In this document: positions 21,667 through 33,096 of the stretch, one piece after another
Layout of the letters: every line of letters starts with the position of its first letter
How positions within the stretch are numbered: the first letter of the stretch is position 1
From: Sycon ciliatum
Lineage: Eukaryota > Porifera > Calcarea > Leucosolenida > Sycettidae
DNA length: 64,000 nt
Assembly: GCF_964019385.1 (NCBI RefSeq)
Contig: NC_088649.1
Span: 22,226,435 to 22,290,434, forward strand
Direction of reading: 5' to 3'
Program-made: the position numbers and the translations under genes
The notes under the pieces: generated by a model
Databases searched by the model: none
What the model was told of the DNA's origin: nothing
Seen by the model: only the letters and a program-made list of their open reading frames with translations

Positions 21667-21802
21667 TGAGAGAGAGAAAGAGAGAGACAGACAGAGTCAG
21701 AGAGACAGGGGAGACAGAGAGACAGAGAGAGAGACACACACACACACACACACAGAGACAGGGAAAAGACAGAGAGAGAGACACAGAGAGAGAGAGGGAG
21801 AC
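21667..21802 (+). repeat. (GA)n/(CA)n compound microsatellite
   Basis: Runs of AGAGAGACAG with an embedded (CA)n block. Confidence 0.9.
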
Positions 21803-22277
21803 CATGGTTGTTGGGTGCAGAGCAGTCATAATAGTCGGCCGTACGTGGTTGTTGGCATTTTTCTTACGGTTCGCGTACAGTGACGTGAATGGGGAGACTG
21901 CGAAAGTGTAGGCAGGATCGGACTCCATTTTGCGATGCAGGATTGAGAAAATGTGCGATGTTTCTTTTCTTTAATTTGGTGACAGACGAGGACGGATACT
22001 GGCTTTTTATTACGGATGATGTACGGCTGGCCTGGTGGTCGCACGATTAGATGTGCGACATTGCTATGCGGCTGCGGAGGTTTGCAGAAAGGCTTTCAAA
22101 ATCACCGGACCCTTGACAAGATGAAGCTTGTACAGTAAATAGACCCCCGGTACACAAACACATGAATTATCGGATTAACCTTTTCACTTGGAACAAACAC
22201 GATTCGTTGTGCTTTGGAATTGCCCTTTGAAAAATGTACACAGACATTCAGTTTTACAATAATATTTGAGGACATTT

Positions 22278-23426
22278 CTAGACTATTTGGCGAACCAAAC
22301 ACGGTAAATAATTAGAAAGAAATAACATATGTAGGACGGACCGCAGCTGAAACCCGCGACGTTTGGTCCTTGCTAACAACACGAGACGCAGGAGAGTTAC
22401 CAGAGCTTCCCTGACGTCTTTGGCTTTTCCACGAAGCTTGCCGCAAGATTGAGGAGGTGTTGATGCAGTCTTGGCTGATGTCACTGCCTTGTTGCGACGG
22501 TGTTTGGCTATTGAGCTAAACCGTGACATCCATCTAGGTATGTTCACACCAAGTATTCGCCTATGCTTTAGCCAAACATATGCACAAAGCGCATACTCCA
22601 GGCTTGTTTTTCCGTAAATAGCGAAATCATGGTCTGAAGAAGAGCAGACGTTGAACCGCGTGCGTCCCGCCAGGAGAGAGGGTGCCAGTGCATAAATTTT
22701 CAATAAGGCCACACGCAGCACGTCAATACATGAATCGCTGACATCCCAAACGTCTTTTCGCCTGTACAGCTGTAGTGTGCGTAATATGTCAGGTTCCCAG
22801 CAACCTGGCTCGATGGCGCTTGTTCTTCTAGACAATGACTCTCCAGGCCGCGAGAGAATAGTGAGCGAGACCCTTGCCAGCATTGAGGCCTCTATATGCC
22901 CAAACCTTGAAAACCGACCAGTGCGTGACGAGTTCTTATGTATGGTCGTGTCACATATTTCGGGATGGTTATGAATTCGGTTTGGCAAGAAAAGGCCACA
23001 TTGCTCCGCTGTGTCACGAGCAAGCTCAAACACTGAGGGAGCAGTGCAGTTTGGGTAGGTCACAGGCTTTCCTTGCGCATCCTTATGCACCTCACGAAAC
23101 GTATGGAATGCACTGTGTAGGATAATCAAGCAGCCTATGTATTTCACAGGCTGAGTGCGAATATCCACTCCCCTGCAGTTGGCGACTTCAACGCGCACCA
23201 ATTGCACCAAAGCACAAAATACTACTTCGCTGACCTGCTCCAGTGTGCAGAGAACTGGCGCGACTCTTGTGGTGCTCTGCAATGGCGGACTGCACACAGC
23301 ACCGATGAATTCCTCGGTGGTGTATTGATTCCGGGGCCTGCGCTGTTGTCCATGCTGGTCGCACTTCGAAATCCCACAGAACACTAATAGCAGCACAGCG
23401 GTAGTGACATAGGATCGTAAATGCAT
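22278..23426 (-). CDS. Secreted protein of the GCWEPEL family, divergent intact copy
   Basis: This is a 382-residue single-exon member. I chose the ATG at 23426 because it directly precedes a clear signal peptide (MHLRSYVTTAVLLLVFCGIS); the frame is open further upstream but that part is not conserved. Landmarks are Cys45 and Cys60 in the N-terminal block (AVCSPPL, VLCTLEQVSEVV), CNCTAP-like Cys in the middle, GCWEPD at 208-213, VWDVSDSCID near 226-235, SCGKLRGKAKDVREAL in the C-terminal block and an end at LPCLVRQIV. The THP stretch is replaced by SLTILSRPGES. It is among the most divergent members, but all hallmark positions line up, which argues that it is under selection. Function unknown; probably secreted and disulfide-bonded. 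Confidence 0.72.
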   Translation of the reverse strand: MHLRSYVTTAVLLLVFCGISKCDQHGQQRRPRNQYTTEEFIGAVCSPPLQSTTRVAPVLCTLEQVSEVVFCALVQLVRVEVANCRGVDIRTQPVKYIGCLIILHSAFHTFREVHKDAQGKPVTYPNCTAPSVFELARDTAEQCGLFLPNRIHNHPEICDTTIHKNSSRTGRFSRFGHIEASMLARVSLTILSRPGESLSRRTSAIEPGCWEPDILRTLQLYRRKDVWDVSDSCIDVLRVALLKIYALAPSLLAGRTRFNVCSSSDHDFAIYGKTSLEYALCAYVWLKHRRILGVNIPRWMSRFSSIAKHRRNKAVTSAKTASTPPQSCGKLRGKAKDVREALVTLLRLVLLARTKRRGFQLRSVLHMLFLSNYLPCLVRQIV

Positions 23427-23599
23427 AATTCGAGATCTGTCCTTGGGTGTATTCCGCGAATATTCACAATTACTTTGTTCAGAACTAACATACAGATCGG
23501 ATCTATGGTCTCTTCGGTACTTCGTTTGCACTGTGATAGTGGCTTTTTCGAAGCTAGAACTAGCGGGCTGCACGCCAGTTCTGCCACATCATATAAAGC

Positions 23600-24716
23600 A
23601 CATCTCTTTGGTGAAGAGCATCTGCTGGTGTTGCTGACTCCAGCTGTGGAGTTTCTGAGACTCTGACTGGAACCGAGTGCGCAGCAGCTCCTATCGCTCT
23701 TGGTGTTGCTAACTACATGGCGGCGAGTCAGGTTCGCCTTACCACTCCGCGTGTCCGTGGGGCTGCTGCTAGGATCATTTTGGGCAGGTTTAGCGTTACC
23801 GCTGTTGTTCTGCACGTCTCCAGGACATGTGTACATAAAAAACTCAGCCGTGCTGTACGCGTTGTTCGGATCACCAAAACTAATCGTTTCCATTGACATC
23901 ACACAAGCGGTGATGGATACCAGCGTAGCAAGTGAGATCAGTGAAGGTGAGACCTTGTTACAGGACCAGAAAAAAAAACCAATTTCCCAGCCGCATGCTG
24001 ATAATCAGGTCCAACGTCTGTCAAGCTCCCACCTACAACAAAGGGAATGCTTTTTAGTGCTCGATTTCAACATGCAGAGAAGTGTTGTTATCGTTTAGAT
24101 AAGGACAACACACAAAACTTCGAACCATTATAAATCCAGATCCTGACACCTCCAAGCAGCTCCGAGTGTCAAACTGAAGTCGCTTGGATGCTGAGGGTAG
24201 TGTCAAGTGTCTCAAGCCTCGCAGCATAGTGGTTGATCCTCACGGAAATCAACTGGCACGACCAAACGTCAGGTGTTTTACTACCCCTATTCGCCCGATA
24301 CTAGAACGCTAGCAATGGTGCTTATTCAACAACATTAATGACGCAATGAGGCCGTGTCATGATTTCAGTGTGTTAAATGATTTCGTGTATGAAGCTAAAA
24401 GAACGGCCACAAAATCACGGGAAACCTCTGCCCACGAACCCTGTTGGGATTTTAACCCAAACTGTCAGATTCTCAGTCGGAGCATATGACAGTCTGAGTT
24501 CAAATCCCAACATTTGGCTTCAGATTTTTCTTCCTTCAGTTTTGATTTTGTTCAAAGTTGAGGAAAAAGTTCTAAGTACTCGGGCTAAAGGGACTGTGAC
24601 ACTGAGGAAAATTTGAAAAAAATCCATGGTTACACTGAGGTTACAACGGCTGACAGGCACTGTCACCTTGGTATTACCCTTTCCCCGAACCTTAGTTTCT
24701 CTGACCATAATATTAC
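23600..24716. other. Intergenic, no gene seen
   Basis: A Ser- and Cys-rich open frame at 23384-23902 (-) overlaps the start of the 22278 gene. It has no paralog or domain and is not called. Confidence 0.5.
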
Positions 24717-25361
24717 TTTTGCATCTTGCAGGTCCCGTTCCCAACATCCGAGCACTACTGGTTGAGCACTTTGTCCCCAAAAATGACCACAGGGTTTGGA
24801 TAATAGCGTCAGGGCCAGCTTCGTCCAAAGAATCTGAGACATATCGCCTCCATCCTGGCCGAAGAACTAGCTGTCTTTGAGATGTCCGCGACACCCATTC
24901 TTCTTGTAAGTGAATCGGCTTGGCTTGGAAAGCTGGCAGTTCTGAACGGCTTTCCTAGCTAACTGGAGAGCCTCACCACTGGAAAGACCATCATTCGATC
25001 AGTTGATTCGTCCTACACCTTTCCGTAGAGGACTAGATATTACGAGGGCAACAGTAGACAGTATACCGGGATGGCGGCTCTATGCATTTTTTCCCGCCCT
25101 TGCCCGGCGGGCGCACCACTTTAATTCAACGCGTAATTTGTTCTTGATCAAACAAAACACCAGCTCCGCAATATCTGCACGGCCACAGAATTCCGGTCGC
25201 TTGTCCGTTGGCAAGGGAGTCGGCGTGTACAAGTAGATCAAAAACTGCCTGGCTGTGTACTGGCCATTTTCAGTTCCGTTCCGTCCACTTTTCTGAATGC
25301 TCACTGCGGTCGACGCTGGCGTGTGGGATAAAATACAGATAAACAGGGCAAGTGGAATCAT
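24717..25361 (-). pseudogene. Truncated GCWEPEL-family pseudogene
   Basis: This copy of the 13-kb gene starts at the ATG at 25361 (MIPLALFICILSHTP) and reads through TARQF, PEFCGRADIAELVF and KWCARRARAG. A 2-nt deletion near 25090 then breaks the frame. A second deletion of about 10 nt (near 24977) follows, and homology stops at 24717, just after the GCW-equivalent region, so the C-terminal third is missing. It keeps Cys where the 13-kb copy has TGA. The upstream 680 bp is also duplicated. Confidence 0.85.
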
Positions 25362-26044
25362 TCTGAAGTTAGGGTCCTGTAGTACCTCTCTCCTCCTGAT
25401 GCATTCTGACATAAGAATCTCAACAATAACTGCTAATACCTTTCGCATAATTATGCAATAATGATTGATTAGACGAGGGGTTCACAGACGCTCGAGGACA
25501 GTTTTCAAGTGAATTGGTTCATCCGTGGTTGGCTATTTTATGATGCTGAGTTATGGATAGTCACGCTACACTACCCACACTGGCTGCCTGGGATGTAGTT
25601 GTTGAAGATCAGTGTGCTATTTTGGAACGGCTTGCATCTGCGGTGACTGCCCTGATAAGCTGTGAATTGAGACTTGTTGGTGTATGCAAAGGTGTCGATT
25701 AATGTGAAATTGAAATTCTGATCTCTATTGTCGTTGGCTAAAAAACCCTGCAATCGCCACGCAAAGTGGTTATTGGCTACCCAAGCCATGTATTTCTTGG
25801 AATAAAATGAATAAAAAGAATTGACGGCAACATTGAGTTCACAGGTGGTAGCAACAAAGCATGTTTGTAGAAGCGATGGTGACAGCACATACAATAGCTG
25901 AAGTATTTGGACCACACACCAGTTTATACGGAAGAGTCACTCCACCAGCAACGTTGTCATGGACGCTGCATTTCATTAAATTCGGATCTCTTTTGAATTG
26001 ATGACGTCAATGAGCTCACAGGTGATTAAACCAAAATTATCATG
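24717..26044. repeat. Segmental duplication, copy 2 (partner 12402-13728)
   Basis: Same order and orientation as 12402-13728. It contains the pseudogene and the upstream flank with the CATAAAATAGCC promoter-like box. Confidence 0.85.
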
Positions 26045-26079
26045 ACTGAGCCGCAATCAGCGCAATCAGCGCAACCTGC

Positions 26080-26900
26080 TCCAAGAGCAGTGAGCGTTGC
26101 ACAAGGCGAGCGTCAAGGGTTCGAGCTAAGATAAGAGTGCTCAACCTAACGACATTGCTGACGCTAGGGAGCATAATACTCAAATCTGTGGACAGCAACT
26201 GTTTCCCTCTGCTAGAGCTCATCAGCACAGCTCAGAGGACCGAAGCGCAGCTCTTCGTAAGGAAATACGTTTCCGTGAAGCAAAGCATTTTTATAAAGAG
26301 CTGTAAACCCCGCCAAGAGTGCTCGAAATGCTCCGAAAGCAGTAAGCGTTGCACAAGGCGAGCGGCAAGGGTTCGCGACATTGCTGACGACATTGCTGAC
26401 GCTAGGGAGCATAATACTCAAATCTGTGGACAGCAACTGTTTCGCTCTGCTAGAGCACATCAGCACAGGTCAGAGGACCAAAGCGCAGCTCTTCGAAATG
26501 AAAGACGTTTCCGTGAAGCATAGCATTTTGATAAAGAACTGCAAACCCCGCCAATAGTGCTCGAAATGCTCCAAGAGTTGCACAAAGCGAGCGGCAAGGG
26601 TTCGAGCTAAGGTAAGAGTGCTCAACCCAACGAAATTGCTGACGCTAGAGAGCATCATACTCAAATCTGTGGACAGCAACGGTTTCGCACTGTTTCGCAG
26701 AGGACCGCAGCGCAGCTCTTCACAACCAAATACGTTTCCGTTAAGCGAAGCATTTTTATAAAGAGCTGCAAACCCCGCCAAGAGTGCTAGAAGTGTTCCA
26801 TGAGCAGTGAGCGTTGCACATTGTGGGCGGCTAGGGTTCGCGCTAAGGTAATTGTGCTCAACCTAACGACATTGCTGACGCTAGGGAGCATAATAATCAA
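26080..26900 (+). repeat. Minisatellite, four units of about 230-250 bp
   Basis: Units start around GTTGCACAAGGCGAGCG at about 26095, 26346, 26576 and 26812. Each contains CTGACGCTAGGGAGCATAAT and AAATCTGTGGACAGCAAC. Units differ by small indels and one is truncated. The repeated short ORFs are a by-product. Confidence 0.85.
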
Positions 26901-27400
26901 GTTCAGAGAGTGAGGAGTTGATTACTGACTGGCAGAAGACATTTTGAAGAATCATTTATGACATTCCGTCCAGGAAAGAAAAATTCCGTCAAGGAATGTG
27001 ATGCCCGCCAGATCACGTATTGCAGTGGCTCTATCTGATAACGTCACATGCAAACGGCCCTTTGTTCATGATGTCGAAACGACTTTAGGAGAAAGAACAA
27101 CCTGTAATGTCTAGCATTCATTTGTTGTATATTCGCTTCCCCTCAGTGGAAAAATATGATAAGAGTTATGACAAAACAGGTTTCCATCAGTCAAAATTGC
27201 TGACCCCTTGCCCATTTGCACGGAGCACTACAAGTCTTGAATCAACATCAGCACGCTTCCTTCTCAATTCCTTAGCACGTTTCTCAATGTGATTGTTTAC
27301 AATGTATATGGAGGGAAGGATTGCGAACGCGATAGAAAGGAGTGCCTCATTTTCTTACATGTCTTCCAATTACTAAAAAAGTAGGTGCTCAGGTAGAATA
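26900..27400 (+). repeat. Paralogous 3'-flank block without the LINE insertion
   Basis: It matches 35220-35606 and then 39422-39485, the two sides of the decayed LINE at 35607-39421, joined directly here near 27300-27312. It therefore represents the pre-insertion arrangement. Confidence 0.7.
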
Positions 27401-28725
27401 AGGACACTTTTCTGGTGCCGCTGTGCTTCAAGATCAGCGCTGCAACTCGCCATGGTGATAATGTGGCTGACGTCATGTTACCAAGGAAAACATGGCGTTT
27501 GGCCGTGTTCGCCGCACTCGAGCGCTCCCCTTTTTTTTCACAATCTTGTTTTGAAAAATACTTCAAGTCTTTTGCAGCACTTTTGGAGGCCAGTCACATC
27601 GCAATCTGTACGAGTATCTTTATCATGGCCATTGTCTTGTGTCGTTTTGAGCTCGAATAGCTTTCTCTGATGAAGGATTCAAAATATATCATGACGTTCT
27701 CTTTTATCGTGGGCATGAAGCTCCCCACTCGCAGCGGGGATGACATCGGACGGAATAAATGTGTCGAGTCCCGAGCAGGAGTTCTGCTGACAAAAGTGAT
27801 TAGCTCCTCGCGACCTGGGGCATGTGAGGACTACAGTTCTAGTTGGGCAATACCCCACGGACACATCTAGCTGGAAGCGCAGAGTCGATTGAGAAAAATG
27901 ACCAAGATCATAAAGAAGGCTTGTTTGCTTCCACAAAATGTTTTAGTAGCCGAGTCCACGCACTGAAAACTGCACTTGCATTGTTCCTGTCCAGTCGACT
28001 AGTCATACAGACTATACAGTACATCAGTGCAGTACAGAGTGCACATGCAAGTCACAACGACACGAGCACAGTCGCGTGTACAGACTCAGTTCACAGTTGT
28101 GACCAGCGATGGCTCGCTGCATGCACTGTCTGTAGATCTACAGCAGATTGCTGGTGTGATGCACTGCACGTACAGCGCAGTCATTTATGTAGAGACAATG
28201 TCGGCTATTTTGAAACGGCAATGACAGCTTCATCCATAAACGCGGAGCGTGGGGAAGGTCTTTGGCGAATGAGAGCAAATGCATTGGCTAGCTGTACATC
28301 CCAGCAAGCGGGAATGTGCTGGATATCGATACTAAACACCCGTTCATCGCGGTGGTGAGTCTGAACAGACCCCGAGGAACGACAGCTTCGTATACTAAAT
28401 GTGTACAGTGCGTATGGTGAAACAAGTCGATACTAGTTTCCAGCGAAATGTTGTTATCTATGTACAATATCAACCAATATCCTTTATCTAGGGCCCAAAG
28501 GCTATCCAGTTCACCAGGATTTGTGGCCTTACTATTTTTCATTTTTTCCGCGTTTTGGGTTGAAATCTGAACATACAAAGTAGCACCGATGACGTCATTG
28601 AGCTTATAATTTAAATTTGATATTTGGAAATCGATGACAACTAACCCAATGTATCACCACAGAAAATTTGGTTGAAAAATATTAATGTATGCCAAAGTTA
28701 TTACCAATAGTTTTGTACACACATG
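27400..28725. other. Intergenic, no gene seen
   Basis: No supported coding sequence. A cluster of short ACAGT/GTGCA-containing repeats lies near 28000-28200. Confidence 0.5.
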
Positions 28726-28729
28726 ATCA

Positions 28730-29750
28730 CCTTATTATACCTGAGTGTGTCGTCTTATATTGCTGTGCGTAAGTGTGTTCCGTTCTGTCTGCGTCTTTGT
28801 GTATGTGTTCCGGAAACAATGATTAAATTCCAGTACATTTACATGCACCCCGCATGTCACGTTCGAGCATAGATTATAATACAGCCATGTGGACTTGCTC
28901 TTCCAGACCGTGTACGTGCATGGTAATGACACACTTTGTACAAACACGTTTCCGTTGTCGCTGCATGGCAAACTATTTGGGGACCGAACTGTGCGCCCCA
29001 CCAGTGAACAGATGCGCATCTGGTATTCAGATGTAAACAACTTCACTAAAGGGTGTTCGTGAACGAGTGCGTGGCCAACTCCTGCGAACGTAGACTATTC
29101 CAGTACGAGTCTGGGCGAGTTGGTTTGACATGGCTTACCAGTTCTTTCTTTGGATTTCACACCAGTTTTTGACAAGAGGTGTGGAGTTTATTCAAAAAGA
29201 GTTTGAGTTGAGAAAAGGGATGAAGTGCAAAGCCTAACTGTAGATTTATTGTATTAGTGTATGTACAAAGAATGTGTCCATCTTTTACGGCGACATGATC
29301 ATGGATGAGGAGGACAGTGATGTTCCTACTTCTCTTAGAAATAGATGGTGAGAAAAGTACGGGTTGTGTAAGATTTGGTACCGCTCCCTCGGCTTGTTTA
29401 AGACGAGCTTAGCGGAATGCGACGAAAGGTTTCGATTTCTTCTACAACACGCTCTAGACAAGATCCGACCTCCTGTTGGTATCCATGTTAGTGCACCGTT
29501 TAAATGCAATGGAAATACTAGTAAAAATCGAATATGCACACTATTGACGTACATTTCATTCTTTCTTTTACTACGGGTGAACTAGTCGCTAAAACTGAAA
29601 GGCAATGGATTTCTAATTTCCCGCGAAACGAATGGCTGTCACTCGTTTCGCTCTCATTCAAGAGTTGCTAAAACTCCCACCTGTGATACATACTCCCATA
29701 AGCGAAATGTGAAAATACTGTCACTTACTTGCACTGGAAATTTCGTTTCA
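28730..29750. repeat. Segmental duplication (partner about 54360-55400)
   Basis: TGCTGTGCGT...TGTGTTCCGG near 28760, the AAAAAGAGTTTGAGTTGAG stretch near 29190 and ACACTATTGACGT near 29537 recur in the same order at 54.4-55.4 kb. The first part also recurs at 39.5-39.7 and 59.4-59.6 kb. Confidence 0.7.
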
Positions 29751-30087
29751 TTGATCAAAGAAAAGCAGGACTCTTCGGGTATGGGGATAAGATCTGGAAT
29801 TAGTACTTTAGTATAAATTCTGTTCCTCATGGTTTCCAGCATATCGACCCATTTGTCATCGATACTCAATGTATCCGGCCTTTCTAAGAGTTGGCGTGCA
29901 CTCTCGACCTCTGGTTCCCAGCAGCCGAAGTTTGTTCGTCCGATTTCCATTGAGGTTTGATTTGGTTTTGGCGGATGAGTCAGCAAGAAAGGGCGGATGT
30001 GTCAGTAACTAGTAACTGTGGGCTATTAGAGTATCCGCAAATGAGCTGAGAGGATACTTGCCTCAGGTTGCACTTTTCTATAATGTT
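29657..30087 (-). pseudogene. GCWEPEL-family pseudogene fragment
   Basis: The minus strand reads NIIEKCNLRQVSSQLICGYS (from 30087). After a stop and frameshift near 29987 it continues LTHPPKPNQTS, FGCWEPEVESARQLLERP and DDKWVDMLE. It is closest to the 52859 gene (NIIEKCNLKEVSS, LTHPP). The hallmark DDKC has become DDKW. The N-terminal half and signal peptide are absent; low-complexity sequence begins at 30095. The C-terminal block after residue 250 is not recognisable. A GCAAGTAAGT splice-donor-like string lies near the 3' end. Confidence 0.8.
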
Positions 30088-30094
30088 GGTTGGT

Positions 30095-30880
<786 letters not shown>

Positions 30881-30925
30881 GGATTGTTAAAATGGATTTC
30901 GACATGAAGTTAGCTACAGAGAATG

Positions 30926-31085
30926 TTAATATGGGTAAAGGCTGGGCAAGTCGAGAGCCGTGGCAAGAGCTTTAAATGTCTGCCAATCACCTTCCGTACG
31001 GACTGCAACTGGGAGAGCATTCCACAGAATGCTGCTAACAAACTGAATTGAACGACGTCCAGCAGGACCAATGTTACGGTAATGC
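30926..31085 (-). pseudogene. Non-LTR retrotransposon RT C-terminal fragment
   Basis: The minus strand reads RRSIQFVSSILWNALPVAVR, then WQTFKALATAL, and stops at TAA (30926-30928). This has the WNxLPxxxR...FK pattern ending CR1/Jockey-group ORF2 proteins. The adjacent cassette array lies where its 3' UTR and tail would be. Confidence 0.65.
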
Positions 31086-31104
31086 TGGAGAGTGTAATTT
31101 GGAC

Positions 31105-32805
31105 TTAAAGTTGATTGAGCGATTCCAGAGTGTTGTTAAATGGCAGTACAATGTCTTGCCCTATTTTGGGAAAGTTGAAAGCAGAAAAAGTATTAAATAC
31201 TTTGAAGTAGATTTTAGTGATGTCCTTTCCTTCCTTTGTAACTAAAATGTCGCGCGTACATCTGGGGATTATTCCGACAAAACTCGAGATCCGCGATAAA
31301 TCTTTGTAAATCAGATGCCTCCTACAATCTGAAAGGCAACCCAGTGTCAATTACGATTTTACCATCAACTACGTGACAGGAAAGGATTATATATACAAAG
31401 TCATTAACATTCAGGCATCGACTTACTCGAACGGTAATTACCGCGTCCAGTTCATAACATTGTACGTCTGATGTTAGCATGCCATTCTAATCACTGTAGG
31501 GCTCGACACCTGAACTACTTCATTTTGCAGGGCTGAAAAGATAACTACCACCGCTGTCATAGTATTGAAGTGGTTCCTAGAGCATTCCGGAGCGTTTGAA
31601 GTAACTTGCATGGTTAGTGCGTGATAGCCGTCTCTTGCGTATGTTCTCACACGTGAGAATAGATCACCCTCGTTCGTGCTGTTTTTGAGTTATATGGTAA
31701 AACCTACTTTATGTGGCGAAGAATAAAAAGCATTTCAAAACCATATTTGGTTAATTCAAGGTAGACCAATGCGCATGTAGACGGCTACGACCCATCATAG
31801 TCGGATCTTCCCAAGTTGTACAATGTACTGTTGAGATACCGAATTCAAATAAATCAATACCATACCATAGTCAGAATCGCGGGGCGTGGACCTACCTCAG
31901 CGACCGTATCCTGGAGAGATATGTTGCTGCTCACAGATGAACCCTGGTAATGTTCAGCAAATTCAAATTCAACTCGGTTGAGCTGCTCGTTTGCTTGTCT
32001 TAATTGTATTCTATTTTCGTGACGCGTTTTATATCGCATATGTTTTATATCGCCATCCATATCCTGTTTGGCTGTTGTCGCTGCGGCTTATGCGAAAGCT
32101 ATACATGCTGTGTATATCTGCATTGCATTGATGCCCACGCGGAGAAGCTTCTAATAATAATACCATAGTGCAAAAGCCAGGGAGCGACAGCAAGGAGTCC
32201 CATAACGATGGCAGCCGACGCAGTGGAGGACGGGGGGAAGCGGGTGAGCAGTTTCAGGGTCTCAGTATAACCACCGCTCGTGCGCGCCAAAAAAAAGCTA
32301 AAACATTAGTCAGTGGTTAGAGCATCGCTGGCTACAAGCGAGGGTCCCTGGTTCGAGTCCTGGTGGTGACAGTCAACTTTTTCTTCAGACTTTTCCCGTT
32401 TGTCTCTTTCCCTCAAACTAGTGAAGATTAGTCAGAAAGGTGACAGATAAAAGCAAAATGAAAATAAAATGAACTTGGACGCTTGGGAGTATGTACCACA
32501 TTCATGTGGAAAGGTATAGGTGACAGCGCGGTAGGACGGAAAAGTTGGCTATATAAAATCAGCTGTAACTTAGAAGGGATACGTCAACGGTTGACAATGG
32601 GCCAAGTGAAATCAGCTATGGTTGCTGTTCGATTTTTCAGGGGTGCAGAGGTCAAATACCAGTCAGCACACCTCAGATACCTTTGAACCATAGACAGCTG
32701 GAGGCGAGCATCAGCCGGGTTGTGTTGCAAGACGTTCCTGGAGCTGGATGATTCCTGTCCTCAGTGACAGCGGACGGAAATGATCGCTGTGAACTCTTGC
32801 GTGAC
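31105..32805 (+). repeat. Upstream flank of the 33-kb gene, interrupted
   Basis: 31105-31390 matches 50140-50390 and 63130-63370. 32465-32805 matches 50395-50640, 63370-63630 and, inverted, 320-655. About 1.1 kb between them (31390-32465) is extra here. It includes a GATGGCAGCCGACGCAGTGG stretch that also occurs at 52650-52740 and the tRNA-like sequence at 32300. Confidence 0.7.
32300..32371 (+). tRNA. tRNA-like sequence, probably a pseudogene or SINE head
   Basis: An A-box-like TAGTCAGTGGTTAGAGCA and B-box GGTTCGAGTCC are correctly spaced, with a perfect 5-bp anticodon stem (TCGCT/AGCGA). The acceptor arms do not pair, the D stem lacks a base, the T stem has a mismatch and position 33 is not T. 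It is not a functional tRNA; it may be the pol III promoter of a tRNA-derived SINE. Confidence 0.45.
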
Positions 32806-33096
32806 TTACGATTTTGGTTCAATGGAAATCTGCCACCCGAGACCAATCCGTCTCTGCTGACGAGTGTGCCCTTTTAGCTCTTGTGCAGCGGCAGGCATAT
32901 TAACAACTGAATAACAGGGTGGTCTATGCCGGTAAGGAGTACACATTAATCACGCCTAACGCAGGGTGAGGGTGTCGTGACCAGTACATTTCTCGTAGAC
33001 CTAGACAACTGTTCAACGAGAAGATATACGATCGTCTATTCTTTTCGTCCGTATTACTCCTCTGTGTGTAAGTTCACATAATATTATTGTTTGTTA

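Noticed and set aside
23384-23902. 172-codon minus-strand frame upstream of the 22278 gene
   Set aside because: Overlaps the 5' region of the gene, starts without a supported ATG context, and has no domain or paralog.
26080-26900. CRISPR-like regular repeats
   Set aside because: Units are about 240 bp with no short repeat-spacer pattern, and the DNA is animal.
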